Origin: Pseudomonas caricapapayae
Lineage (GTDB): Bacteria > Pseudomonadota > Gammaproteobacteria > Pseudomonadales > Pseudomonadaceae
Assembly (NCBI RefSeq): GCF_001400735.1
Contig: NZ_LJPW01000173.1
Location: 1-64,000, forward strand
DNA: 64,000 nt
Direction: 5' to 3'
Shown here: positions 33,447 through 42,393 of the stretch, piece by piece
How the letters are laid out: the number at the start of each line of letters is the position of its first letter
How positions within the stretch are numbered: the stretch's first letter is position 1
Position numbers and translations under genes: made by a program
The notes under the pieces: model-generated
The model's input: only the letters and a program-made list of their open reading frames with translations
The model's database searches: none
What the model was told of the DNA's origin: nothing

Positions 33447-35437
33447 CAGCCTCGGCTCCCGATCCGCTTGAGGAAGCTCAGCACCTGCTCGGGTACCTCG
33501 AAGCGCCGGCGGTTGATGATGATCCCGTCGACTTTCTTGAACGCGGTATTCAGGTTGTTCAGCGTGTCTTCAAGCATGGGTACGGTAGTGTCTTCGGCGC
33601 GTACCACCAGCACGATCAGGTCAGCCTTGCGCAACAGCACAAAGGCATCCTGATTGGCGGAAAGCGCCGAAGCGTTGATCAACACAATTTCACCGGGACT
33701 GGCCGGGCCGCGGCCTTCGGTGCGGACCCGATGGCCCTGTTCGGTCAGCAGCATGCTCAGCCGCTCGATCACGAACGATACGCCTGCGCCGGATTTGACC
33801 GAGGTGAAGCCGATGGTCAGGCCGCGCTCGTCCACCTGATCGAGCGGCAGAATGCCGTACACCCGGTGCAGATTGGAGGTGAAGGCACCGCTGCGTTCCT
33901 GAGCACGTTCCAGATCGGGCAGGCTGGTCCAGACCGGGACGCGGAAGCTGCTCTCGATTTTGTCGCCATCATGAATACGCTGGTCGAGCAGGTAGAAGAA
34001 GTACAGGGCCACGGCGCCTACCACCATGCTCAGCGGGAAGGCCAGGAGCAGCATCAGCAGGCTTTTCGGAAATACCCTGCTGGGGTTGAAGGTCGCGTCC
34101 TCGATGGTCGCGATATTGCTGATCTGGCTATTGTCCAGTTCACGGTCGATACGCGATTTTTCCAGGCTGTCCTTGTACAGGGCATAGCTTTTCTCGGCCG
34201 CATCCAGCTCGTTCTGCAGCCGTGAAAGCTCCGGCTCCAGATTCAATGCCTGCTGACGATCGCTTTCCAGCTGGGCTATCTGCGCGTTCTGCTGAACAAG
34301 CTGGGTCTGCAAGCGCGCATAGCTGGTCTGCTGGTCGGCATACACGTTCTGCATGCGGTTGTAGATAGGGTTGGGCGTGATGCTTTCGGAACGCTGTACG
34401 GTAGCTTCCTGTTCCTTGAGCAGCTTCTTGAGGTTATTGACTTCCTCGTTGATCGCACGAATCGGCGGTGCCTCTTCCTTGAACGAGCGAAGCATTTCCT
34501 GACGCTCCACTTCTTTGCCATTGATACGGTTCTGCAAATCCTGGCGATTGGGGTTGAGGGCCAGTTCGCGACCTGCCGAGACGGTCTTGGGCTGCTCTGC
34601 CAGTTGTTTCTTCAGCAGGTCCAGACCTGCCTTGGTAGACGCAATGGAGCGGGTTGTATTGTTGCGCTCGGTACGCAGGTCGTTCAGCCCCTGCGAGGTA
34701 TCCGCCAGACGCTGGGCAATACTCACTGCGCTCAACTGGTTCAGGTAATTCTGGATCTGCTTCTTGTACTCGATGATGTTCGCACCGGTCGTCTTCACTT
34801 CACCTTCGTAGAAGGCGTACAGGCTGACCCGGCCCAGCGTCTTGGTGCGTTGCGCCTGATACTCGGTGATCCAGGTCTTGAGCACGGTCTGAGCGACTTC
34901 CGGGTCGTTCCAGGTAAATCTCAGCTCCATCACCGACGAGCCGGGTTCATGGCTGACCTTGAAGTTTTTCTCCAGATCCTCGGCAAGACGTTCTGCCTGC
35001 GAGCGGTGCTCCACCAGGCCGATAAACTGCAGCACGTTGCGTACGCCGTTGACCACCGCCCCCACGACTGCCTTGAGACCGTTTTTCACCGACGCCAGAA
35101 CGCCGGTTTCGGGTGGCACCATAGACAGTTCGGCCAAGTATTTCTCGGACACTGCACGCATGATCGGTCGCCCGCTGAGCATGCGCTCCTCGTCGAGAAG
35201 CGGGTCACGCAGGCCGCTCGGTATCACGATAGCCTGACGGTCGGACAGCTCGATAGGCACAGTGCTGCTGTCGCGACCGGGTTTGACCAGCAGTAGCGCA
35301 GTGGACTCATAGCGGTTGGGGAGCAGAAACGCGCCGAGAAGAATGATGACGAAGGTCGCCAGCACGGTGATCCTGACTTCGCGCTTGAAAATGAACAGCA
35401 GGCGCAGCAGGTCGCGGAATGAGCGGATGTTGATCAT
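33446..35437 (-). CDS. pslE: PslE, Wzz-type chain-length/co-polymerase with degenerate kinase domain
   Basis: This 663-residue inner-membrane protein has an N-terminal membrane segment (VLATFVIILLGAFLLPNRYE), a Wzz domain, long coiled coils (about 190-440), a second segment (PKSLLMLLLAFPLSMVVGAV) and a C-terminal BY-kinase-like domain. In that domain the ATP loop is TSVKSGAGVSFVIE, without the usual GK(S/T), and no tyrosine-rich tail is present, so it is probably catalytically dead. It works with PslD and PslJ in polymer length control and export. Confidence 0.9.
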   Translation of the reverse strand: MINIRSFRDLLRLLFIFKREVRITVLATFVIILLGAFLLPNRYESTALLLVKPGRDSSTVPIELSDRQAIVIPSGLRDPLLDEERMLSGRPIMRAVSEKYLAELSMVPPETGVLASVKNGLKAVVGAVVNGVRNVLQFIGLVEHRSQAERLAEDLEKNFKVSHEPGSSVMELRFTWNDPEVAQTVLKTWITEYQAQRTKTLGRVSLYAFYEGEVKTTGANIIEYKKQIQNYLNQLSAVSIAQRLADTSQGLNDLRTERNNTTRSIASTKAGLDLLKKQLAEQPKTVSAGRELALNPNRQDLQNRINGKEVERQEMLRSFKEEAPPIRAINEEVNNLKKLLKEQEATVQRSESITPNPIYNRMQNVYADQQTSYARLQTQLVQQNAQIAQLESDRQQALNLEPELSRLQNELDAAEKSYALYKDSLEKSRIDRELDNSQISNIATIEDATFNPSRVFPKSLLMLLLAFPLSMVVGAVALYFFYLLDQRIHDGDKIESSFRVPVWTSLPDLERAQERSGAFTSNLHRVYGILPLDQVDERGLTIGFTSVKSGAGVSFVIERLSMLLTEQGHRVRTEGRGPASPGEIVLINASALSANQDAFVLLRKADLIVLVVRAEDTTVPMLEDTLNNLNTAFKKVDGIIINRRRFEVPEQVLSFLKRIGSRG

Positions 35438-35454
35438 GTCTGTTTCCCTGACAA

Positions 35455-36234
35455 TTAATTGTTGTTGCGCAGCTCGTAGTTCAGGCCCAGTCCGATCGAC
35501 TTCGCGAAGGGGATCAGCTGGTTGAAGTACAGGGACACGCCGTCAACCTTGTTGCCGACCGATGATTTGGGAACGAACACGATATCGCCGCGTTTCAGCA
35601 GCACCGGCGCTGTAGGGCCACCTGCGCCGCCTGCCCAGAGAAACTTGCTGTAGTCGAAGAAGTAGGTCTTGTAGAGCCCGTTTTCCTCCTGGCGCAGAAG
35701 CGCGACCAGGCCCGCGTCCGCATCGAGCGCCACGCCGCCCGCGCCGACAATCGCCTGATCAAGATTGGTGGCAACGTTCACCGGCAGGGTGACCGAGTTG
35801 CGCACGGCACCGCCGACAAACACGGTATTGCCCGGTGACTGAGAAATGTTAATGGTCAGTGCAGTTTCGCGGTAAACATTCTGCAGCTTGTTTTCCAGCA
35901 GGTCATTCAACTGCTGGAGTGTCAGCCCGGCGGCCTTGACGGTGCCGATGTAAGGGTAGGAAAAGGTGCCGTCATTGAGCACCTGAAACAGGGTCAGCTC
36001 GTAGATCGAGTTGGCCGTAAACGCCGAAATCGAGGGTGCCTCGCCACTGTTGCGAACGATTCGAAGGGTATCGCCAGGGCGTATTCTTTCCGGCGGCAGC
36101 GGTTTGCCCGCCAGTGCGCGGCCCGCCGCCTGACCGGCCTCAATCTGCGCACGGTCATCCGGCAAGCCGACCCTGGAAGGGGTATTGCATGCACTCAACA
36201 GCAATAAGCTTGCGATCAGCATCATGCTTTTCAT
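35455..36234 (-). CDS. pslD: PslD, outer-membrane polysaccharide export lipoprotein (Wza-like)
   Basis: The 259-residue protein has a lipoprotein signal, LIASLLLLSAC (Cys16 as lipobox Cys). The polysaccharide export domain follows (LPPERIRPGDTLRIVRNSGE, about 45-64), then an SLBB-type ligand region (FSYPYIGTVKAAGLTLQQLN). It forms the outer-membrane end of the export channel with PslE. It starts 133 bases after pslB, the widest gap in the operon and the place where pslC lies in P. aeruginosa. The ATG at 36234 is preferred to one eight codons upstream. Confidence 0.9.
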   Translation of the reverse strand: MKSMMLIASLLLLSACNTPSRVGLPDDRAQIEAGQAAGRALAGKPLPPERIRPGDTLRIVRNSGEAPSISAFTANSIYELTLFQVLNDGTFSYPYIGTVKAAGLTLQQLNDLLENKLQNVYRETALTINISQSPGNTVFVGGAVRNSVTLPVNVATNLDQAIVGAGGVALDADAGLVALLRQEENGLYKTYFFDYSKFLWAGGAGGPTAPVLLKRGDIVFVPKSSVGNKVDGVSLYFNQLIPFAKSIGLGLNYELRNNN

Positions 36235-36367
36235 TGGTCCTGAACTCCTGTCGTGCACAAATACGGCTCCCTGACGGGTAATAAATTCATGTTGGCGGGT
36301 ACTGCCTGTTCCGGTTGCTATCGATGAAAGGTCGGTGGATCATACGGCGCGTGCTGCCGCTTGCTGA

Positions 36368-37825
36368 TCAGCTCTTCACAGCCTTGTCGGGCACACGCCC
36401 ATAAATATCGGTAAAGCGCACGATATCGTCTTCGCCCAGGTACTCGCCGCTTTGCACTTCGATCATCACCAGATCGATCACCCCAGGGTTGACCAGTCGG
36501 TGGGTGAAGCCCGGCTTGATGAACGTGGATTCGTTGGTATCAAGCATGAACTCACGCTCGCCGTTGGTAACCGTGGCCATACCGCTGACGACGATCCAGT
36601 GTTCGCTGCGGTGATGGTGCATCTGCAGCGACAGTGAAGCCTGCGGACGAACCACGATGCGCTTGATCTTGAAGCGCTTGCCTTCTTCGAGCACGGTGTA
36701 GGTGCCCCATGGGCGAGTGACGGTGCGGTGCAGCCGGTAGGCATCATGCCCCTGGCGTTTGAGCTCCTGAGCGATGATCTTGACGTCCTGACTGCGGCGT
36801 CCGTCTGCGATCAGCAACGCGTCGGGGGTGTCGATGATGATCAGATTGTCGAGGCCGATGGCACCCACCAGACGTTTGGGCGAGTCGATGTAGCAATTGC
36901 TGACGTCATGCAGCACAGCTTCGCCATTGCAGTAGTTGCCTTGGGCGTCGACGGGAGACAGTTCCCGGACTGCCTGCCAGGAGCCGATATCACTCCAGCC
37001 AAGCTGGCAGGGCACCACGGCGACCTTTTCGGAGCGTTCCATCAGCGCGTAATCGATGGAAATGTCAGGTGCCAAGGCAAACGACTCACTGTCCAGTTCG
37101 ATCTGCAGTTCACGATTGCCTTCCTTGCGCGGGCTAGCCCCCAGGCATGTGCTGACTGCGTTCAGCACATCAGGGGCGTGAGTGCGCAACTCTTGCAGCA
37201 CGGCATCGGCACGCATGCAGAACATCCCGGCATTCCAGAAATGCAGACCACCGTCCACATAGCCCTGGGCAGTAACGGCGTCGGGTTTTTCGACAAAACG
37301 CGCGACCTGGCAGGCGTCGGCATTGAGCACAGGGCCTTTTTCGATATAGCCAAAACCGGTTTCCGGTGCGGTTGGCACAATTCCGAATGTCACCATCCAG
37401 CCCTCTGCGGCGAGCTTCTGTGCGGCGGCCACTGCTCTGGCAAACTCCGCGGCATCGGTGATCAGGTGATCGGCAGGCAGTACCAGCAACTGCGCCTCAT
37501 CGCCGTACAACTGGCTGACATGCAGCGCAGCGGCGGCAATGGCGGCGGCGGTATTGCGCCCGAAGGGCTCGAGGATGAAATCCAGGCGCGCATTGCTTTT
37601 ATTCAACTGGCGGTAGTCGTCCACCGTGCGGAAATACACTTCCCGGTTGGTCACGGTCAGCAGGCGATCGACGCCAGGCAGGCCGACCGCACGCAGGAAC
37701 GTTTTCTGCAACAGGCTCTGGCCGTCGGGAAGGCGCATGAACGGCTTGGGCATGGCTTCACGCGAGACTGGCCACAGGCGAGTGCCGGAGCCGCCGGCGA
37801 TGATGCAGGGAATGAGAGTGCTCAT
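36368..37825 (-). CDS. pslB: PslB, mannose-1-phosphate guanylyltransferase / mannose-6-phosphate isomerase
   Basis: The 485-residue enzyme makes GDP-mannose. The pyrophosphorylase signature GGSGTRLWPVSREAMPKPF (residues 12-30) is followed by VLPADHLI, FVEKPD and a linker. The C-terminal type II isomerase cupin shows RPWGTYTVLEEGKRFKIKRI and QMHHHRSEHWIVVSG. Both activities of the fused family are thus supported. It shares one base with the pslA stop. It supplies the sugar donor for the psl mannosyl units. Confidence 0.95.
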   Translation of the reverse strand: MSTLIPCIIAGGSGTRLWPVSREAMPKPFMRLPDGQSLLQKTFLRAVGLPGVDRLLTVTNREVYFRTVDDYRQLNKSNARLDFILEPFGRNTAAAIAAAALHVSQLYGDEAQLLVLPADHLITDAAEFARAVAAAQKLAAEGWMVTFGIVPTAPETGFGYIEKGPVLNADACQVARFVEKPDAVTAQGYVDGGLHFWNAGMFCMRADAVLQELRTHAPDVLNAVSTCLGASPRKEGNRELQIELDSESFALAPDISIDYALMERSEKVAVVPCQLGWSDIGSWQAVRELSPVDAQGNYCNGEAVLHDVSNCYIDSPKRLVGAIGLDNLIIIDTPDALLIADGRRSQDVKIIAQELKRQGHDAYRLHRTVTRPWGTYTVLEEGKRFKIKRIVVRPQASLSLQMHHHRSEHWIVVSGMATVTNGEREFMLDTNESTFIKPGFTHRLVNPGVIDLVMIEVQSGEYLGEDDIVRFTDIYGRVPDKAVKS

Positions 37826-39261
37826 CAGTAAGCCTCACGAGTGAATAGCACTGCAGGCACAGTGCGCATAAGAATGTAGAGGTCAAACCAGACAGACCAG
37901 TTTTCTATGTACTCAAGATCGAACTCGACGCGTTTTTCGATTTTTTCCACGGTGTCGGTTTCACCACGATAGCCGTTTATCTGCGCAAGCCCGGTGATCC
38001 CCGGTTTAACGCGATGCCGCGAGGTGTATTCCTTGACCGCTTGCTCGAACAGGATTCCTGCAGCCTTGGTGGCTGTCGCGTGAGGGCGCGGCCCGACCAT
38101 CGACATACTGCCTGCCGCAACGTTGAACAACTGTGGCAGTTCATCCAGGCTGGTTTTGCGAATGAAGCGCCCGACCCGTGTGATTCTGGCATCGCCCCGG
38201 GTAGTCTGCCGTTCGGCCGTTGCATCGGCCTGGTGTTGATGCATCGAGCGGAACTTGAATACTTCGATCAGGCGATTGTTGTAGCCATAGCGTTTCTGGC
38301 GGAAAAACACCGGGCCCGGGGAGTCCAGCTTGATCGCCAGCGCGACCAGCAGCATCACAGGCGACAACGCCAGTAATGCGAGTGATGACAGAACGATATC
38401 TTCGGCGCGCTTGATGAACGGCGACCAGCCACTGAGCGGCAGATCCGACGCATTGAACATCGGCAGCCTGGCCACTTCGGTAATGCGGTTATGGGTATGC
38501 CGGAAGGCAATCATGTCCGGCACCAGCAGTACGTTGACCGGTAACCTGCGCAATTCGCGGATGATGTAATCCATGCGGTTTTCCGCGGTCCAGGGCAGGG
38601 CGACCAGCACCTGAGTCACTTTTTCTTCACGAATCAGCCGCTCCAGGTCGCTGGTATTGCCCAGCAAGGGAAGGTTGGCCACGGTTTTGGGCATGCGACC
38701 AATACGGTCGTCGATAAAGCCGGTCACCCCCGAACGGATGTCCTGATGCTCAAGCAGGTACTCGGCCAGGCGCAGGCCATTTTCAGTAGCGCCCAGAATA
38801 ACGGCATGTTGCAGGAACACACCCTTGCGCATCTGGTGTTTGAACAACATCAGCAGCAGCAGGCGAATGATGCCGAACAGCGCAAGGCTGGTCAGATACC
38901 AGATCAGTAATTCTTCCGCAGAGAGGTAGCCGAACAGCCCCATTGCCTGCTGCATGAACAACAGGAGCCCGAACGCAGCGGTCCAGGCGAGTGCCATGGC
39001 ACCCATGCGCAGGTCGTTGCTGAACAACGCTTCGGAATAGACCCCCATGGCCTGAAATACCAGCACGCCGACAAAGCCGAAAAACAGCAGCATGGTCAGG
39101 TAGCCCTGCTGGGTTTCCGGGCCGCCGTCCTTGATCAGCAACATGATCACCAGGCCCGGCAGGATGCAGGCAATACCATGGGCCAGACGGATGCCGAAAA
39201 GAAAGTATTCGACCAGGCTGGTGCGGGTCAGCGAAAGACTGTCGACGGGCTGCAACCTCAT
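37825..39261 (-). CDS. pslA: PslA, undecaprenyl-phosphate sugar phosphotransferase
   Basis: The 478-residue initiating enzyme has four to five N-terminal membrane segments, a CoA-binding-like domain (AVILGATENGLRLAEYLLEH) and a C-terminal bacterial sugar transferase domain. The last contains DSPGPVFFRQKRYGYNNRLI, EVFKFRSM, RKTSLDELPQLFNV and GSMSMVGPRP. This is the WcaJ/WbaP type that transfers a hexose-1-phosphate to undecaprenyl phosphate. It is the first gene of the operon, so the promoter must lie in the 39262-39784 region. Confidence 0.95.
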   Translation of the reverse strand: MRLQPVDSLSLTRTSLVEYFLFGIRLAHGIACILPGLVIMLLIKDGGPETQQGYLTMLLFFGFVGVLVFQAMGVYSEALFSNDLRMGAMALAWTAAFGLLLFMQQAMGLFGYLSAEELLIWYLTSLALFGIIRLLLLMLFKHQMRKGVFLQHAVILGATENGLRLAEYLLEHQDIRSGVTGFIDDRIGRMPKTVANLPLLGNTSDLERLIREEKVTQVLVALPWTAENRMDYIIRELRRLPVNVLLVPDMIAFRHTHNRITEVARLPMFNASDLPLSGWSPFIKRAEDIVLSSLALLALSPVMLLVALAIKLDSPGPVFFRQKRYGYNNRLIEVFKFRSMHQHQADATAERQTTRGDARITRVGRFIRKTSLDELPQLFNVAAGSMSMVGPRPHATATKAAGILFEQAVKEYTSRHRVKPGITGLAQINGYRGETDTVEKIEKRVEFDLEYIENWSVWFDLYILMRTVPAVLFTREAY

Positions 39262-39784
39262 AAAGCTCCTTTACTCCCTGTGTGCGTCTGAATCCTGCTG
39301 ATCCTGAACGTCTGTCGATGGCATGTTTGCAGAGTCAAAGAGGTATCTCTTCGCCAGTATTGTCCAAGCGTAGCCAGTTACGTGCTGCGGTCATGACCAA
39401 TCCGGACTGTCTTTTGTGAATATCACTTTATATATGTCGTCCTGTTCCGGATTTTATTTAAGGCTTTTCAATCATTTGTAGATGAAACTTCCTTCAAGCG
39501 AGGGTATTGCTGTCAGTAAAGCTCATGAAACAAATAGCGACAGTGCAAAAGTGTTCCAACCCTGACGCAAACCTTGAACCAGAGAGTTTCATCTCAGGTT
39601 TGGCCCAGTATTGGCAGGGGTCTGACCGGTATTCGACGATGTGGAAAAAAATTCCGCAGACAGGTGGGCTTTTTTGATGTGTGCGGGGTCACAGTCATGC
39701 GTCGTGCGAAATACATGCGGGCGCTGATAACAGAAAGAGCGTCGCTCGCAGGCTTCAATTCGTAGGTTCGGCAGAGGAGGTGTC
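39262..39784. other. Promoter-bearing intergenic region between pslA and yegS
   Basis: A 523-base, relatively AT-rich stretch between divergent genes. It must contain the promoters for the psl operon and the lipid kinase. I see a palindrome, GGTCATGACC, near 39389-39398 and AT-rich tracts around 39416-39470, but no confident -35/-10 pair. No convincing gene is present; a 63-codon frame at 39574-39765 shows no family feature. Confidence 0.5.
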
Positions 39785-40702
39785 ATGACACAACGCAGGG
39801 CAATGCTCATTCTTCACGGTAAACAGGCACTCAATGAGGACGTGCGTGATGCTGTTGCCGACAAACGCAAGCAGGGCTGGGAGCTCGACGTAAGGCTGAC
39901 CTGGGAAGCTGGCGATGCCCAGCGGCTGGTCAGCGAAGCACTTGCGTCCGGGCACCGGCACATCGTGGCAGGCGGCGGTGACGGTACGTTGCGCGACATC
40001 GCCGAAGCCTTGGCGCTGGCTGAAACGAAGGCCAGTCTGACTATTTTGCCGCTGGGCACTGCCAATGACTTTGCCCGCGCTGCCGGGGTGCCTCTTGATG
40101 TATCCCGAGCCCTGCAACTCATGGATGTACCCCCACGTGCCGTCGATCTTGGGGAGGTAGGTGGCAAGCTGTTCCTCAATATGGCCACCGGTGGCTTTGG
40201 CAGTCAGGTGACGGCCAACACCTCCGAAGACCTGAAAAAGGTACTGGGCGGCGCGGCCTATCTGTTTACAGGTCTGACAAGGTTCAGCGAGCTGCACGCT
40301 GCCCACGGCGAACTTACCGGCCCGGATTTCCACTGGCGTGGCGATCTCCTGGCGCTGGGTATTGGCAACGGCCGACAGGCTGGCGGTGGCCACGAGTTGT
40401 GTCCGACCGCACTGGCCGATGATGGCCTGCTGGACATCAGCATCCTGCCAGCGCCTCAGGAAGTGGTCGGCACGCTCAGAAGCCTGCTGGAGGGCGGGCT
40501 GGGGATCGACAACATGTTTATCCGCGCACGTCTGCCCTGGGTAGAGCTCAAGTCGGCGCAAGGGCTGGATATCAATCTGGATGGTGAACCGTTATCGGGT
40601 GAAGACCTTCGGTTCGAGGCACGACCGGGGGCGCTGCAAGTGCATTTGCCGGCGGACTCACCTGTGCTGGGCCGTGCGCCGATGCTCAATCATCCAGGCT
40701 GA
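39785..40702 (+). CDS. yegS: YegS-family lipid kinase
   Basis: The 305-residue protein is a diacylglycerol kinase-like lipid kinase. It has HIVAGGGDGTLRDIAEAL (about 59-76, nucleotide-binding GGGDGT) and ILPLGTANDFARAAG (about 90-104). A beta-sandwich C-terminal domain with NLDGEPLSG follows. Members phosphorylate phosphatidylglycerol or related lipids. The ATG follows an ideal AGAGGAGG. Its last 17 bases overlap the end of the convergent response regulator gene. Confidence 0.93.
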   Translation: MTQRRAMLILHGKQALNEDVRDAVADKRKQGWELDVRLTWEAGDAQRLVSEALASGHRHIVAGGGDGTLRDIAEALALAETKASLTILPLGTANDFARAAGVPLDVSRALQLMDVPPRAVDLGEVGGKLFLNMATGGFGSQVTANTSEDLKKVLGGAAYLFTGLTRFSELHAAHGELTGPDFHWRGDLLALGIGNGRQAGGGHELCPTALADDGLLDISILPAPQEVVGTLRSLLEGGLGIDNMFIRARLPWVELKSAQGLDINLDGEPLSGEDLRFEARPGALQVHLPADSPVLGRAPMLNHPG

Positions 40703-41348
40703 TGATTCGTTCGCGGACGCAAAACAGTACCAGCCCGGCGACGTCAAAAATCTGCAGCCGCTTCATGATCTGGGAGCGGTGCGTTTCGACGGTCTTGATA
40801 CTGAGCCCCAGCCCGTCGGCGATTTCACGCGTGGATTTGCCGCGTACGATCAGGCGCAGGATTTCCAGCTGGCGAGCCGTCAGGTTATACCGCTCCTTTG
40901 CCGCCCGGGCTCTGTCTGAGCGGGTGCCGCGCAGGGCGCGCTCGATTACCGTATGGGCGATGGCCGGGCTCAGGTAGCGTTCGTTATTGCGCAGTGCTTC
41001 CAGTGCCTGTTCCAGCTCGGTAGCGGTGGTGTCCTTGAGCAGATAGCCGCGGGCTCCGATGTCCAGCGCACGCATGATCATGTCCGGATCGGTGTGCATG
41101 GACAGGATCAAGACCTTGCAATGGGGTAGCACGGTCAACAGGTGCTCGAGCGCCTCAAGCCCATCGACGCTCTTCATCCAGATGTCGAGCAGAATGATGT
41201 CGGGTTTGAGCCTCTGCGCCAGACTCGACAACTGCGCACCGTCAGCCGCTTCGCCGAGAATCGCGTAGCCTGGCATGTCTGCAACCAGCGCTCGCACACC
41301 GGCTCTGATCAGGGAGTGGTCGTCGACCAGTAACAGATTGCAGGTCAT
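40686..41348 (-). CDS. NarL/FixJ-type response regulator
   Basis: The 220-residue protein has a receiver domain with Asp9/Asp10, phospho-acceptor Asp55 (ILLDIWM) and Lys105 (YLLKDT). A LuxR-type helix-turn-helix follows (LTARQLEILRLIVRGKSTRE, then IADGLGLSIKTVETHRSQ). No sensor kinase gene is adjacent, so it is an orphan. The next gene upstream on the same strand encodes an Hpt-like protein, which suggests a signalling link. Its target genes are unknown. Confidence 0.9.
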   Translation of the reverse strand: MTCNLLLVDDHSLIRAGVRALVADMPGYAILGEAADGAQLSSLAQRLKPDIILLDIWMKSVDGLEALEHLLTVLPHCKVLILSMHTDPDMIMRALDIGARGYLLKDTTATELEQALEALRNNERYLSPAIAHTVIERALRGTRSDRARAAKERYNLTARQLEILRLIVRGKSTREIADGLGLSIKTVETHRSQIMKRLQIFDVAGLVLFCVRERIISLDD

Positions 41349-41510
41349 TGTGGCTTCTTGTGTAAATGGGACCGCTTATGCGTGCAATCCCGGTTCAAAC
41401 TTTAAAACGGTTTTGAAAGCAATGAAGACAATGGACGGAAAACACTGACGTGACAACACCACCCCAGTGAACCTGCAATGCTACATCCAGTGATTGCCAG
41501 TGATTGAACG

Positions 41511-41942
41511 TTATCGCTGGGTTGCATCCTTGGCCACGCATGATTGCGACGAAACGCTGGCCAGCTTTTCCAGCAGTTCCAGCTGTTCGTTATTGTCCAT
41601 CGTCAACTCCCCCGTTTGCGGGTCAAGAAGCTCGACCTGCCAGGACATCAGCATCAGGCAGTGTTTGACTGTCAGCAGGGTTTCCCGGGAGAGTTCGCTG
41701 GCCTGACTGCCGGTCTTCAGCAGTTGACACAGCTGGCGTGAAAAATCGGCAATGCAGGGCACAGGCGCGGCTTCCGCTTCCTGTGCCAGCGTGCGCAAGG
41801 TCGTCAGAAGGCAGCCGGTGGCGTCCTCGTCGTTGGGGATCAACTCAAGGTGCGAAAGACATTCTTCCGACTTGTGCAGAAGTGCCTGAGAGGTGCTCAG
41901 GAACTCGTCATGCTTATGCTGCCAATCATTGTTGCTCAGCAT
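41511..41942 (-). CDS. Hpt-like helical protein without a clear phospho-histidine
   Basis: This 143-residue all-helical protein has the segment LLTTLRTLAQEAEAAPVPCI, laid out like the helix of Hpt domains that carries H-x-L-K-G, but Thr stands where His is expected. The surrounding helices (TSQALLHKSEECLSHLEL; DFSRQLCQLLKTGS) support an Hpt-like bundle. It lies between an orphan response regulator and cheV. It could be a signalling scaffold or a phosphatase-like protein; the family assignment is tentative. Confidence 0.55.
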   Translation of the reverse strand: MLSNNDWQHKHDEFLSTSQALLHKSEECLSHLELIPNDEDATGCLLTTLRTLAQEAEAAPVPCIADFSRQLCQLLKTGSQASELSRETLLTVKHCLMLMSWQVELLDPQTGELTMDNNEQLELLEKLASVSSQSCVAKDATQR

Positions 41943-42323
41943 CCTTTGTCTCCACTGATCATGGATAGCGAACTTCCGCCCGCGGCGAATGGCTGACAGT
42001 TAATGTCGATTTCAAACGAAAGTATGTAGGGCGTTTCTGAATGTTGCCAGCGCCGCTCGACTGCAAGGATTGGAAAGCGAGCACGAACCGGACCCCATTC
42101 TTGTATTGAGAATGGCGTCACAATAGTGGCAATTAGATGTTGATCATATCAGGTTATCCCCGATTGACTTTTAGCAGGTTTTTTGAAAGCTGCTTCAGAA
42201 AGGCGCTGTGCCTGCGCGCCTCCCTGATCAGGCCTTCGTCGTATTTGTCTGACTGGAAAGCGACACCAGTAAAGCATGATGGTAAAGTGACATCAATGAT
42301 TGGGAATGGCCTTTCATCGCCAT

Positions 42324-42350
42324 TAAGGTCCGGCTGGTTTCAGCCGATAC
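42324..42350 (+). promoter_or_regulatory. Sigma-28 (FliA)-like promoter before cheV
   Basis: TAAGGTCC and GCCGATAC separated by 11 bases match the TAAAGTTT-N11-GCCGATAA consensus at 12 of 16 positions, with seven of eight at -10. It ends 43 bases before cheV, a chemotaxis gene, which fits. The rest of 41943-42393 shows no gene. Confidence 0.6.
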
Positions 42351-42393
42351 AGGCTCAACAGACTCATCGTGACCATTGCTTCAGGAGCTCATA

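Noticed and set aside
39574..39765. A 63-codon frame in the psl/yegS intergenic region
   Set aside because: No homology-like features and no good ribosome binding site; left as non-coding.
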